Shown here one piece after another: positions 27,217 to 35,496 of a DNA stretch of 64,000 nucleotides; the first letter of the stretch is position 1; the number at the start of each line of letters is the position of its first letter. The stretch spans positions 62,001 through 126,000 of the forward strand of contig NZ_JBKHKJ010000003.1 in NCBI RefSeq assembly GCF_046546515.1, read 5' to 3'. The notes under the pieces are model-generated. The model made no database searches and was not told where the DNA came from. It saw only the letters and a program-made list of their open reading frames with translations. The translations under genes and the position numbers were made by a program. This DNA comes from Parasediminibacterium sp046546515 (lineage in GTDB: Bacteria > Bacteroidota > Bacteroidia > Chitinophagales > Chitinophagaceae).

Positions 27217-27315
27217 GTGCGTGATTTGTGCTTATTTTGTGCTTATTTTTTGAGTAATTTGTGCGTATTTTATGCTCATTTTATGCTCATTTTGTGCTTG
27301 ATTTGTGCGTATTTT
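27217..27315 (+). repeat. Nine tandem 11-bp units (array A2)
   Basis: Nine exact 11-bp units: GTGCGTGATTT, GTGCTTATTTT (twice), TTGAGTAATTT, GTGCGTATTTT, ATGCTCATTTT (twice), GTGCTTGATTT, GTGCGTATTTT. CATTGATTATCAA begins 31 bp before the array (27186). Downstream is CCAAATTTTGTAACTACAAC and TTAATATTAGTAAA. Flanks on both sides align with those of array A3 at 49001, including TTATTAAAATAGTTTCAG far upstream, so the whole unit is about 260 bp. Confidence 0.92.
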
Positions 27316-27576
27316 ACAGCCATTAATACAAGACCAAATTTTGTAACTACAACTATCTTAATATTAGTAAAAAAAGAGCTACGAGTAGGATGCCAAGAAA
27401 CGAGTTTTGTAAGTAGTTTGTATCAAGTGCATTCCTAAACAAAGATACTATTTTTATAGATTGAGGGGTATCAGGACAAAGCGAAAAAGTTTTATGCACC
27501 CATTATGCTACCCCAAAAAACACTTTCCATATTTTTTTATATAATACCACTATACCCACATAATAGAGCCAACCTC

Positions 27577-27584
27577 TATATTTG
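27577..27584 (+). promoter_or_regulatory. Possible -7 box of the AraC-type gene
   Basis: TATATTTG matches the Bacteroidota -7 consensus TAnnTTTG and lies 33 bp before the ATG at 27617. No good TTG box is visible at -33, so this rests on one motif. Confidence 0.35.
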
Positions 27585-27616
27585 CAACCCCAATTAGGTT
27601 TGCTAATTTGTTGTAC

Positions 27617-28510
27617 ATGAAAGAAATAGGCGCTATACCTTCTATTAGCATTGACACAATCATAGCCAATACGGGCAGGGCAAAGGCTGCAAACGATTTT
27701 CATGTTTTTAAAAGCAGCGAGCTAGACAAAACTAAAAGGCCTGCAAGGCCAGTAAGGATTGACCATTTTATTATCGTGTTAGTTACAGAAGGCACTGCAC
27801 ATATAAAAATAAACCTAGTAGATTACAGGATAGAGAAAAACAGCCTGCTAATTATTTCGCCCAATACAATCCATGAATTTATACAGCAAACAGATTATCA
27901 TTTTATAGGCACTGGCTTTGTGCCTGCGTTCCTGTCGCAAATAGGATTCAACAAAAAACATATAGATGCTTTTGGCTTTTTCTCGACCAACAGCGACCCC
28001 TATTTCCCATTAGCACAAAAGGAAGCCGACATTTTGGTGAACCTAATGCTAATGCTGCACGAAAAAGACCATTCAACAGACGAGCATCCTTTTAAAGAAG
28101 AGGTTATACACCATGCGTTCAACTTATTGATGTTTGAACTGGCAGCCATAGCCCGGAAATACAGAGAAAATACAGTGGTGAAACTTACTAGAAAGGAAGA
28201 TATACTAATGGCTTTTTTGCGTGTACTGCCACTACATTTTAAAGAAGAGCGGAGCGTGCAGTTTTATGCCAGTTTGTTGTTTATTACCCCTAAGCATTTA
28301 ACCAAGACTGTAAAGGAAATAACCAATAAAACCTGTGGGGAGTTAATAGACGACATGGTAATCATGGAGGCAAAAGTGCTGCTGAACGATGTAACCCTAT
28401 CTGTTGCAAACGTGGCAGACCTACTCAACTTTAGCGATCAGTTTTTCTTTAGTAAGTTTTTTAAGAAACATACTAGCCTTACCCCTTCGGAGTATAGGAA
28501 AAGCCTGTAA
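27617..28510 (+). CDS. AraC-family transcriptional regulator
   Basis: A 297-residue DNA-binding regulator. ATG 27617 is preferred to the TTG at 27608. The N-terminal half is a cupin-like sensor domain (IDHFIIVLVTEGTAHIKIN, NSLLIISPNTIHEF). The C-terminal ~100 residues hold two helix-turn-helix motifs; the second ends in LLNFSDQFFFSKFFKKHTSL then TPSEYRKS, the AraC signature. It lies 127 bp ahead of a short-chain dehydrogenase-like gene on the same strand, which it may control. It ends next to the convergent lipid operon, but nothing in the sequence shows it regulates that operon. Confidence 0.92.
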   Translation: MKEIGAIPSISIDTIIANTGRAKAANDFHVFKSSELDKTKRPARPVRIDHFIIVLVTEGTAHIKINLVDYRIEKNSLLIISPNTIHEFIQQTDYHFIGTGFVPAFLSQIGFNKKHIDAFGFFSTNSDPYFPLAQKEADILVNLMLMLHEKDHSTDEHPFKEEVIHHAFNLLMFELAAIARKYRENTVVKLTRKEDILMAFLRVLPLHFKEERSVQFYASLLFITPKHLTKTVKEITNKTCGELIDDMVIMEAKVLLNDVTLSVANVADLLNFSDQFFFSKFFKKHTSLTPSEYRKSL

Positions 28511-28637
28511 GGATTGAAATTCAAGCCATTGGGCGTTTATTTATAATTTTACGCCATATAGACATATTAATTGCACTTTTAAACATCACATTAAAGAAAA
28601 ATACGAAAGAACTTTGTAATTGATTTAATACATAATT

Positions 28638-29354
28638 ATGCAGGATATAAGCAATAGGCTAACAGGCAAAATTGTTTTAATTGCTGGGGGGGCCACGGTA
28701 CATGGCAGGGGGATTGTGCATTACTTTTTAAAGGCAAATGCTACCGTAATTGTTCCGGGTACTAGCTTACAGGGCTTGAATGGATTAAAAGCAAGCATAG
28801 AAAACATTAATACTGGCCACCTTATTACGCACCTTACGGAGCTGCCAGATTATGACAAGGCTTTTGACATTGCCGAAACCATCGTGGAAGAATTTGGCAA
28901 AATAGATATTGGCATTGGCGTTTTTAGCAATGCCCCTTGCAGCAGTATGCTTACAGAAGCACATATAAACGACTGGCAGCAGATGATAGACACAGAGGTT
29001 ACGCCTTTTTTTGTGTGTGCCCGTCTGATACTGAATGCGATGAAATTGATTGAGGATGGCCTTTATGTAAACGTTTGCTATGGCAAAGATTTTGAGGATG
29101 GCAATTATGCACCATTGTCTAAAATAGCACAAAATGCAAAGATGGAAATGTCTAAAATTTTTGCAGAAGAAAGCAAGAAGCACAACGTGAGGTACCAACA
29201 TCTTTGGGTGAAACCAACGGATGATGGCGACAACAACCTTGCTAATTTAAATAGTGCAGAAACAATTGGCACGGAGATATTGAAATTGTTTATCGAAAAA
29301 ACAGAAAATACAGATTGTATTTTTCATTCTATCCCCGAAAATGCTGGTGCATGA
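28638..29354 (+). CDS. Divergent short-chain dehydrogenase (SDR)-like protein
   Basis: A 238-residue Rossmann-fold protein related to classical SDR oxidoreductases. The nucleotide-binding turn is AGGATVHGRGIVHYF (16-30). The usual NNAG is SNAP (98-100 region), the catalytic Ser strand reads LYVNVCYG, and the active-site pair is Tyr157 with Lys162, spaced Y-x4-K and not Y-x3-K. It may be inactive, or use another geometry. It is probably paired with the upstream AraC-type regulator. Its stop is only 12 bp from the stop of the convergent PAP2 gene, leaving no room for a separate terminator. Confidence 0.8.
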   Translation: MQDISNRLTGKIVLIAGGATVHGRGIVHYFLKANATVIVPGTSLQGLNGLKASIENINTGHLITHLTELPDYDKAFDIAETIVEEFGKIDIGIGVFSNAPCSSMLTEAHINDWQQMIDTEVTPFFVCARLILNAMKLIEDGLYVNVCYGKDFEDGNYAPLSKIAQNAKMEMSKIFAEESKKHNVRYQHLWVKPTDDGDNNLANLNSAETIGTEILKLFIEKTENTDCIFHSIPENAGA

Positions 29355-29366
29355 TGCCTTCTCGTA

Positions 29367-30305
29367 TTATGTTATTTTTACCAGCATTGCTTTAAAAGCC
29401 AATGCCACATACTTATTGTTAGCCCACATTTTATTAAAACCCCATATCCCTAGAATAGCACATGCTATGCCCGCCAAAACATCTAAAATATAGTGGTGGC
29501 TATTATAAATGGCTGCATACCATATACCAAGCATTACAAATGCAAAAAAAATATTGATGTAGCCCAATTTGTTTTTTAAGCCATAGTACAATACAATAAC
29601 CGGGTACGATGAATGGAGGGAAGGCATGGCAGCAAACACATTGGAACTTTTGGCATATATTGAATGGAATACCTGCACATGAAAAAGGCTATCAAACCGC
29701 CCTAAGCCTGCAACATTGCCAGGGGTATGCGCTATAAACTGGAAGCCATGCTGCTGAACATACCAAGGCGGCGCAGCCGGATAAGTATAATAAACAACAA
29801 AGCCTAATAAGTTTACCAACAAGAATGTAGTGGAAAAAGCTATGAACTGGCTGCGGCTTTTATAAAACAAATAACATGCAAACAACATAGGCACAGGTAC
29901 CCAGCACAAATAAAAAAAACCTGTTATAGTATCTAACATGCTGCTTGTGTGCTGTAACCAAAACTCGTTGGGTGTTAGTATTTTTCCATTGCTAGATATA
30001 CCGAACAAATACTTTTCTGCATTGTAAAGGCTTTCAATATGCACAGCACTAACTGAGTAATTTGGTAGCGCTTTCATGTAGTCGAAAATAATCCAATACA
30101 CTATAAATATAGAAAACCCGATAATAAATTTCCTAGTGCCTGCATTGATATAGTATAATGCATTAAAAATACCAGCTAAGAATAGTTGGTCTGATTTAAA
30201 CCCTACTAATAAAGCCGACAAAGCCAAGTACGAAATAGTAATGATAGTTGTTGCAACAATGCTATTCTTGTGAAAGCCTTTTTTTAGATTATCCTCTTGC
30301 CTCAT
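29367..30305 (-). CDS. PAP2-family membrane protein, candidate inositol-phosphorylceramide synthase
   Basis: Polytopic membrane protein of 312 residues with about six helices. The PAP2 motifs are PSLHSSYP (228-235, His231) and SHHYILDVLAG (His270/271, Asp275). A proline-rich turn before them (YPAAPPWYVQQHG) and the HHYxxD pattern resemble the fungal AUR1 type, which transfers inositol phosphate from phosphatidylinositol to ceramide. The last gene of the sphingolipid/inositol operon, overlapping the hydroxylase by 17 bp. The family is well supported; the exact reaction follows from context. The alternative is a lipid phosphate phosphatase. Confidence 0.8.
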   Translation of the reverse strand: MRQEDNLKKGFHKNSIVATTIITISYLALSALLVGFKSDQLFLAGIFNALYYINAGTRKFIIGFSIFIVYWIIFDYMKALPNYSVSAVHIESLYNAEKYLFGISSNGKILTPNEFWLQHTSSMLDTITGFFYLCWVPVPMLFACYLFYKSRSQFIAFSTTFLLVNLLGFVVYYTYPAAPPWYVQQHGFQFIAHTPGNVAGLGRFDSLFHVQVFHSIYAKSSNVFAAMPSLHSSYPVIVLYYGLKNKLGYINIFFAFVMLGIWYAAIYNSHHYILDVLAGIACAILGIWGFNKMWANNKYVALAFKAMLVKIT

Positions 30306-30930
30306 TATGCTGTTTCTTAGGAAAGTCTGATTGAAAAATTACATCCCACAATGCGGATGATACGCCATAACCTTTGGTAGGGTCGTCGTAATGATGCAGC
30401 ATGTGGTGCTGCTTTATTTTCTTCATTAAAGGATTTTTAAAATTGTAATGGTGCATTGCAAAGTGGAGCATATCGTATATAAGATAGCCAGTAAGAAACC
30501 CCGGGAAAAATGCATATAAATCTATCTTATGCTTAAAAATAACATAAAACAAAAAATAAAAAACTGTTGCCAAAGGTATGCTTGCAGAGGGGGGCATTAC
30601 CAGCCTTTTAGCATCTTTGGGATAATCGTGGTGCACACCATGGAAAATGAAATGGATGCGCTTGCCCCATGCAGAGCTAGGCTGAAAATGAAAAACAAAG
30701 CGGTGCAATAAGTATTCTGTGGCTGTCCAAACCAGCAACCCTATCAAATAATAAAAAATAAAAGCCTCAAGACCTATTTTACCTGTGAAAGCCTTGAAAG
30801 AAAAAAAAGCGATTACTGGTATATAAATAAAAAGCGGAACGCTAAAATGCACTTTTGACATGGACTCCATTAGACCATTACTAAACATCCTACTCGATTC
30901 TGTAGAATTTGAGACGTAATTCTTTTTCAT
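30289..30930 (-). CDS. Fatty acid/sphingolipid hydroxylase (sterol desaturase superfamily)
   Basis: Di-iron membrane oxygenase of 213 residues, predicted to hydroxylate the acyl or sphingoid chain of ceramide. The histidine boxes are HRFVFH (76-81), HGVHH (97-101), HFAMHH (156-161) and HHMLHH (175-180), in the order known from fatty acid 2-hydroxylases. Four hydrophobic helices alternate with them. The yeast Scs7 cytochrome b5 domain is absent, so electrons must come from another protein. It overlaps the PAP2 gene downstream by 17 bp. A hairpin repeat (30983-31115) sits upstream in the 208-bp gap to DUF4833. Confidence 0.88.
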   Translation of the reverse strand: MKKNYVSNSTESSRMFSNGLMESMSKVHFSVPLFIYIPVIAFFSFKAFTGKIGLEAFIFYYLIGLLVWTATEYLLHRFVFHFQPSSAWGKRIHFIFHGVHHDYPKDAKRLVMPPSASIPLATVFYFLFYVIFKHKIDLYAFFPGFLTGYLIYDMLHFAMHHYNFKNPLMKKIKQHHMLHHYDDPTKGYGVSSALWDVIFQSDFPKKQHNEARG

Positions 30931-30982
30931 GTTTCAACTTTTAATGCCCACTAACAAAAACAGTTACTACGCAAGTTTTTTT

Positions 30983-31115
30983 GCCACTAAGGCTGAAAGA
31001 CTCAAAGTGGCACTAAGGAAATAAAGAAGAAGAAAAGAAAAACTGTTTTATATTATCCAATGCCTTTAAAACGTCACTTTCTTCGTGATTCTTCTTGTTT
31101 TTGTGCCTTTGTGGC
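30983..31115. repeat. GCCAC/AAG hairpin element inside the lipid operon
   Basis: Left arm GCCACTAAGGCTGAAAGACT through GTGGCACTAAGG, right arm TTCTTGTTTTTGTGCCTTTG ending in TGGC. It lies within the long operon, between DUF4833 and the hydroxylase, so it could lower expression of the last two genes. Confidence 0.7.
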
Positions 31116-31138
31116 TATGAATGAGTATGAGGCCAACA

Positions 31139-31678
31139 TTAAATTTTCATCCGCTCTGTTATTTCCTGCCCTGTTGCTATGTCGTTGCCTTTCAGCTCTG
31201 CATACTCAACATTGGGAAACCAAAAGCTACCACCATTAATTTTAACAAAAATCCTTTTTAATATAATTTGTTTTTGGTTAATGGTAGCATAAATGCCATA
31301 TTTATTATCGGCACCCAGCTTTAAATACAAAGGCATTTTTTTGTACGATACAAAATGCAGCTCGTAACTATTTTTTGCAAGTGGTTTCGACTTTATGCCG
31401 TAGGCAAAATTGCGTTGTACATAACTTAGCTCGGCACGCTCGCCTTTATCGCCATAACGTATCCAGAAAACATGCACAGGCTCGTCATTGTTCAATTCAC
31501 CATTTTTATTATAGTTCAACTCGTAAACAATGGTATTGATATTGGGTGGGCGCTGCAAGAAAAATAATTGCTTAGGGTTTCCGTTTGGCACTGGGTAAAC
31601 AAGCTCTTGCGAATGCACGCTTGCAGCTAACAGCAAGCAAATTATAAAACCAACGTATTTTGTAAAACTCTTCTTCAT
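31139..31678 (-). CDS. DUF4833-like secreted protein
   Basis: A 179-residue protein of unknown function with a signal peptide (YVGFIICLLLAASVHSQ). Conserved-looking blocks are FLQRPPNINTIVYELNYN, PVHVFWIRYGDKGER and NGGSFWFPNVEYAEL, which recall DUF4833. The mature part is beta-rich and should be periplasmic or lipid-facing. Its place between the CDP-alcohol phosphotransferase and the hydroxylase suggests a role in handling the finished lipid, but this is only context. Confidence 0.72.
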   Translation of the reverse strand: MKKSFTKYVGFIICLLLAASVHSQELVYPVPNGNPKQLFFLQRPPNINTIVYELNYNKNGELNNDEPVHVFWIRYGDKGERAELSYVQRNFAYGIKSKPLAKNSYELHFVSYKKMPLYLKLGADNKYGIYATINQKQIILKRIFVKINGGSFWFPNVEYAELKGNDIATGQEITERMKI

Positions 31679-31838
31679 CTACTAAAAAAATTAAAAACCG
31701 CTATAATTTCCACATTAGCAATAGCCTTTCAGGAAATTTCCAACGCAATCATTTGCCAAGAATGGACTAATAGGCACTACTGTTTTTTCCTTGGTGCTTA
31801 TTAGGATGTACAGCTTATATCCTTAAGGATGCAATTTT

Positions 31839-32549
31839 TCATCTGCCCGCTTCCTCCAGTGCTTTTTTTGCATCCATCAACCTTTTAATAGCTGTAAAAT
31901 TGGTTAATACAGCCATTATAACTATAGGTATCGTAAACACTGTCATGGTTTCAAATACATGGAATGGGATGCCTTTTATATACAATTTATAATCGCCTCC
32001 CACCACTTTTGAAGTTGCGTAGCAAGCAATGGCCGAAGCAGCTATCAACACTACTCGTTCTGGCCGCTGCATTAACCCTCCTTTGTTTTCTATGCCTAAA
32101 CCTTCGCTGCGCGCCCTAGTATAGCTAACCATCATAGACCCCATTAAGGCGATAAACGCAAACAAAGAACTTAAAAAATAATGATGTGCTATTAAATAAT
32201 AGCAAATCCCTAAAAAAAGAATTAATTCGCTATATCTGTCCAGCACAGAATCGTACAACGCCCCGAAAGTAGAACTCATGTTGCCCAAGCGAGCTACCTG
32301 CCCATCTAGCATATCGAACAGGCCTGCAAATAAAATCAACCCACCAGCACAACCTATGTATGAAAAATCGCCACGGTTTCCTGCTTCGCCGCCTACAATA
32401 AAAATAATGGCCACCCCAACATTTAATACAAGCCCTATGGTAGTAACAATATTAGGTGTAAACCCAATTTTGATAAGGCATTTTACCAATGGGTTAATAA
32501 TGACATATATTATTTGCTGTAGCTGGTTGCGTATCAATTGTTTCCGCAT
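31839..32549 (-). CDS. CDP-alcohol phosphatidyltransferase, likely phosphatidylinositol-phosphate synthase
   Basis: Membrane enzyme of 236 residues predicted to join CDP-diacylglycerol and inositol-3-phosphate. The motif is complete: Asp79, Asp82-Gly83, Ala86-Arg87, Gly96, Asp100 and Asp104 (LFDMLDGQVARLGNMSSTFG). ATG at 32549 is preferred to the TTG at 32570 because it leaves the preceding stop (32560) untouched with a 10-bp gap. The reaction is inferred from the inositol-3-phosphate synthase and PgpA-like phosphatase in the same operon; phosphatidylglycerophosphate synthesis is the alternative. Confidence 0.85.
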   Translation of the reverse strand: MRKQLIRNQLQQIIYVIINPLVKCLIKIGFTPNIVTTIGLVLNVGVAIIFIVGGEAGNRGDFSYIGCAGGLILFAGLFDMLDGQVARLGNMSSTFGALYDSVLDRYSELILFLGICYYLIAHHYFLSSLFAFIALMGSMMVSYTRARSEGLGIENKGGLMQRPERVVLIAASAIACYATSKVVGGDYKLYIKGIPFHVFETMTVFTIPIVIMAVLTNFTAIKRLMDAKKALEEAGR

Positions 32550-32559
32550 AATTTTTTTC

Positions 32560-35103
32560 TTAAAAATCAAATTTCACCCTTGTCCTGATGCCCCAGTCAG
32601 ATATAGCAGGGTGATTGAGGTAGGTAAGCCTTTGCACATAGTCAACCCTTATCAACTTGAAAATATTTGCAATACCCGCGCTTACCTCTATATATGGCTC
32701 CTTACTTAATGCAAATGTACTTGGCAAACCAGTAATATTATCAATAGGGAATTTGTAAACTGCAGAATTTTTTGCAGGGTTGTTTTCATCCCTGATTCCA
32801 CCATACAATACTTTGGCACTTGCTACTTCACGCAGTTTTAATTTTTTTAAAAGTGGTATCTTATTGAAAATAAATCCATTTAAATAATAATCAACGTTTA
32901 CGCCCACTGAATGGTCGCTAACAAATTCCATAAAATTCATCAAGTTGTATGAATTTAGCTGGTAAGCATAGCTTTGATTGGCCCTGTGGATATTTAACAA
33001 TGGGAAAGGTATTTGCCCAAATGTATAGCCACCTTCAAAAACCACATCGGCAAAACCAAACTGCGAGAAGTAAAAACGCTTATAGGCATTCAACTCTACT
33101 TTTTGGTAATTATACTCGCCATTTGCTAAGCCCTTTACACCTTCTGTGAACCTTGCCCTGAAAATGGGGTATTTATTAAAAATAGGTATGCGATAAACTT
33201 TGCCTTGATAAAATTGCTCATTGGGTGCCCACCTTAGCTCGCCAGACAATTCGGTGCTAGTAAGGCTCTGTATCGTGTCATTATTTATTTTCTCATAAGT
33301 AATGGTGCCTGCTGGCGTCTGCTTCACATTTTTAAATCCAAATGTGTACGAAAGGTTTTTACCAAATTCTCTTACGTACTCTGCTTTAAAAGTATTGTTA
33401 TAAAGCCATTTATTATTGTCTCCTCGCTTAAATGAAAGCAAGAAATTGTCTTCCTGCACAAATTGCAGGTCTTGCCCAGGAATTTTGGTATCGTACTGGT
33501 AACTCAATTTCAGATAATTGAGTGGGTAGGCATATACGGATTTACCATTAAAAGAATAAGCCCCAGACACAAAATATTTCCATTTCTTGTCTTTAAAACC
33601 GTAGGCAGCATAATCTTCAACGTAGAAATTTTTACTTAACTTAGGCGTTGTCCTACCCCCTACCCTTAACCTGAAACCTTCTATTGGGTTAAAACTATAA
33701 AATGCGTTTACAGGGCCCATTTCAAAGGGACCAAAATTCTTATAGCCTGCCAACAGCAGTGTAGCAATATCCATGAACCGCTTGTATGACCGCATGTTTT
33801 GAAGGCTATCTATATTGGTATAAACGGTTGCTTCAATTTTCGACAATTGTGGATCCCGATTGGCTACCCAGAAGCTATCGTTGGTTACTGGTATATGTTG
33901 CCCTGTATAATCTGTTTTTGCTTGGTAAATGCTGTCGGGGGCTGGCTTGTCTACAATATAATTTTTAAACGAAACCGTCCGCTCGCCCAATATCCCACCC
34001 GAAGATTCTTTGCTTAACGCAAATTCTGCAAGCATATCGCTCATAGACAAATGATACCTACCATCTGGGCTTTTTTCGAAATTTTGGTTGATACGCAGTT
34101 CACGTGTCCAGTTGATATTGGCATTCTTGCTAATACCCATCACAATTTTTTTCACCGCATAGTTGCCATCTAGCGTAATGTACATAGTGCCACGAAATAT
34201 TAAATCGGTAGAATTGCGTGGTGTAAAATACAATTTCACCAGTTTAATGCCATCTTCCTGTACAGTATCTCGGATATAAAACTGGTAGAATGTTGGTGCC
34301 ATGTCGGCAATGGGGCTTAAAAATAGATTGCTAAGCACAGAAATATTGTTTTCATAAATATCAATATTCTCGTACATCCGATCTAGGTATTTGGTAATGC
34401 CATTGCCATCTATGTAGTCACCAAAATTTACTTTCTTCTCTCCTAATACAAATGTTTTTTCCTTTTGAGGCGATTTACGCAAATATTTTTGAGACAGTCT
34501 TTCTTCTAGGTAAATAGGCAAGAGCGACTTGCCTTCTAGCTTGGACGTATCTTGATTATCAAGTATAAATTTGTAATTTTTTAAGAAGCGGTTTTTTGCG
34601 AGTTTTTCTGGCTTGTTGGTCAAGGACAATTCCATTTTTTCGTATTGTTGGAATTGCTCATAGTCGTGGGCACCTACACGGTTGCTGTCTTTATTATCGA
34701 TTACTTTTCTTATCAGCTCTACGGCAGGATTGTTTTTATTCCTGTATTTTGGCTTTTTGTTGGAGGTAACAACAACTTCTTTCAATGCCTGGTTTAGTTG
34801 AAGGTCTATATTTAGTACTTGCAATTGCCCTACCAATACTGGTTTATCTACTGTTTTGTACCCTACGCATGAAAATTCGATAGTTGATACTTTTGGGTTT
34901 GCTGTTTGCAGGTAATAATTGCCATTCTCGTCGCTAACCACCCCCTTGCTTCCTTTGAAGTAAACACTTACATAAGGCAAGGGCTTACCCGACTGGGCAT
35001 CACGGACGAGGCCCTTAACCACCGTTTGTGCCTTTAAGAATTGCGACGACAACAGTACAATTAAAATAAACACAAATTGCTTAATTTGTTTGTCAATATT
35101 CAT
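32560..35103 (-). CDS. DUF5686 outer-membrane protein with carboxypeptidase-like regulatory domain
   Basis: Large outer-membrane protein of 847 residues. A signal peptide (FVFILIVLLSSQFLKA) precedes a CarboxypepD_reg-like beta-sandwich (TVVKGLVRDAQSGKPLPYVS). The rest is the DUF5686 part, ending in strands that alternate polar and apolar residues up to ISDWGIRTRVKFDF, a typical beta-barrel end with terminal Phe. It starts inside the GtrA gene (11-bp overlap) and ends 10 bp before the CDP-alcohol phosphotransferase, so it is translationally embedded in the lipid operon. Members of this family occur widely in Bacteroidota without known function. Here a role in moving or anchoring lipid at the outer membrane is a reasonable guess. 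Confidence 0.85.
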   Translation of the reverse strand: MNIDKQIKQFVFILIVLLSSQFLKAQTVVKGLVRDAQSGKPLPYVSVYFKGSKGVVSDENGNYYLQTANPKVSTIEFSCVGYKTVDKPVLVGQLQVLNIDLQLNQALKEVVVTSNKKPKYRNKNNPAVELIRKVIDNKDSNRVGAHDYEQFQQYEKMELSLTNKPEKLAKNRFLKNYKFILDNQDTSKLEGKSLLPIYLEERLSQKYLRKSPQKEKTFVLGEKKVNFGDYIDGNGITKYLDRMYENIDIYENNISVLSNLFLSPIADMAPTFYQFYIRDTVQEDGIKLVKLYFTPRNSTDLIFRGTMYITLDGNYAVKKIVMGISKNANINWTRELRINQNFEKSPDGRYHLSMSDMLAEFALSKESSGGILGERTVSFKNYIVDKPAPDSIYQAKTDYTGQHIPVTNDSFWVANRDPQLSKIEATVYTNIDSLQNMRSYKRFMDIATLLLAGYKNFGPFEMGPVNAFYSFNPIEGFRLRVGGRTTPKLSKNFYVEDYAAYGFKDKKWKYFVSGAYSFNGKSVYAYPLNYLKLSYQYDTKIPGQDLQFVQEDNFLLSFKRGDNNKWLYNNTFKAEYVREFGKNLSYTFGFKNVKQTPAGTITYEKINNDTIQSLTSTELSGELRWAPNEQFYQGKVYRIPIFNKYPIFRARFTEGVKGLANGEYNYQKVELNAYKRFYFSQFGFADVVFEGGYTFGQIPFPLLNIHRANQSYAYQLNSYNLMNFMEFVSDHSVGVNVDYYLNGFIFNKIPLLKKLKLREVASAKVLYGGIRDENNPAKNSAVYKFPIDNITGLPSTFALSKEPYIEVSAGIANIFKLIRVDYVQRLTYLNHPAISDWGIRTRVKFDF

Positions 35104-35488
35104 TATTTATCCAATTTCGCTTAAACACATATTTTTTTTGCAAAGGGTAGTTGTACCCATATGCTACCAAAACCGATGTAGCAAGTTTTGCTATTATATA
35201 ATGTGTATTTGTATATTTAGAAAACAAGTACATGCTGCTAACATTCAATAGCAAATTACCTGCCCAAACCAAGAAGTATTTGTAAGCCTGTCTATAAGCA
35301 TTTGCCTCGGTTGCATCAAAAGCCCAATGCCTGCCAATGAGAAAGTTGATGATGCCACCACTTACAGTTCCTGTAATGGTTGCTTCTAAAGGATTTACCT
35401 TAAAAAGGGTTACCAAGGATATTGTTATGAGGAAATCGGCTAAAGAGGCTACCAAACCGGCTACATTAGCCTTAAAAAAAGTAACCAT
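35093..35488 (-). CDS. GtrA-family membrane protein
   Basis: A 131-residue protein with four helices. Family marks are FFKANVAGLVASLADFLITI at the start, GGIINFLIGRHWAFDA in the centre and LLNVSSMYLFSKY. GtrA proteins are linked to moving lipid-linked sugars across the inner membrane or to cell-surface glycan synthesis. It lies between PgpA-like and DUF5686 genes, so flipping or helping an inositol lipid is possible here. Confidence 0.85.
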   Translation of the reverse strand: MVTFFKANVAGLVASLADFLITISLVTLFKVNPLEATITGTVSGGIINFLIGRHWAFDATEANAYRQAYKYFLVWAGNLLLNVSSMYLFSKYTNTHYIIAKLATSVLVAYGYNYPLQKKYVFKRNWINNEY

Positions 35489-35496
35489 ATTAAATA

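Larger units (their letters stand above)
26919..27616. other. Divergent intergenic region with 11-bp array
   Basis: A 698-bp gap between a minus-strand start and the AraC-type gene. It holds a CCTCACCCC remnant (26992-27059) and the element with array A2 (about 27104-27365). The AraC-type gene's promoter must lie in the last 250 bp. Short open frames across the array are by-products of its composition. Confidence 0.7.

Noticed and set aside
27217..27438. 73-codon frame rich in Cys, Tyr and Phe over array A2
   Set aside because: The 11-bp period shifts frame with each unit, so the peptide repeat is accidental. The frame at 48899-49120 over A3 is rejected for the same reason.
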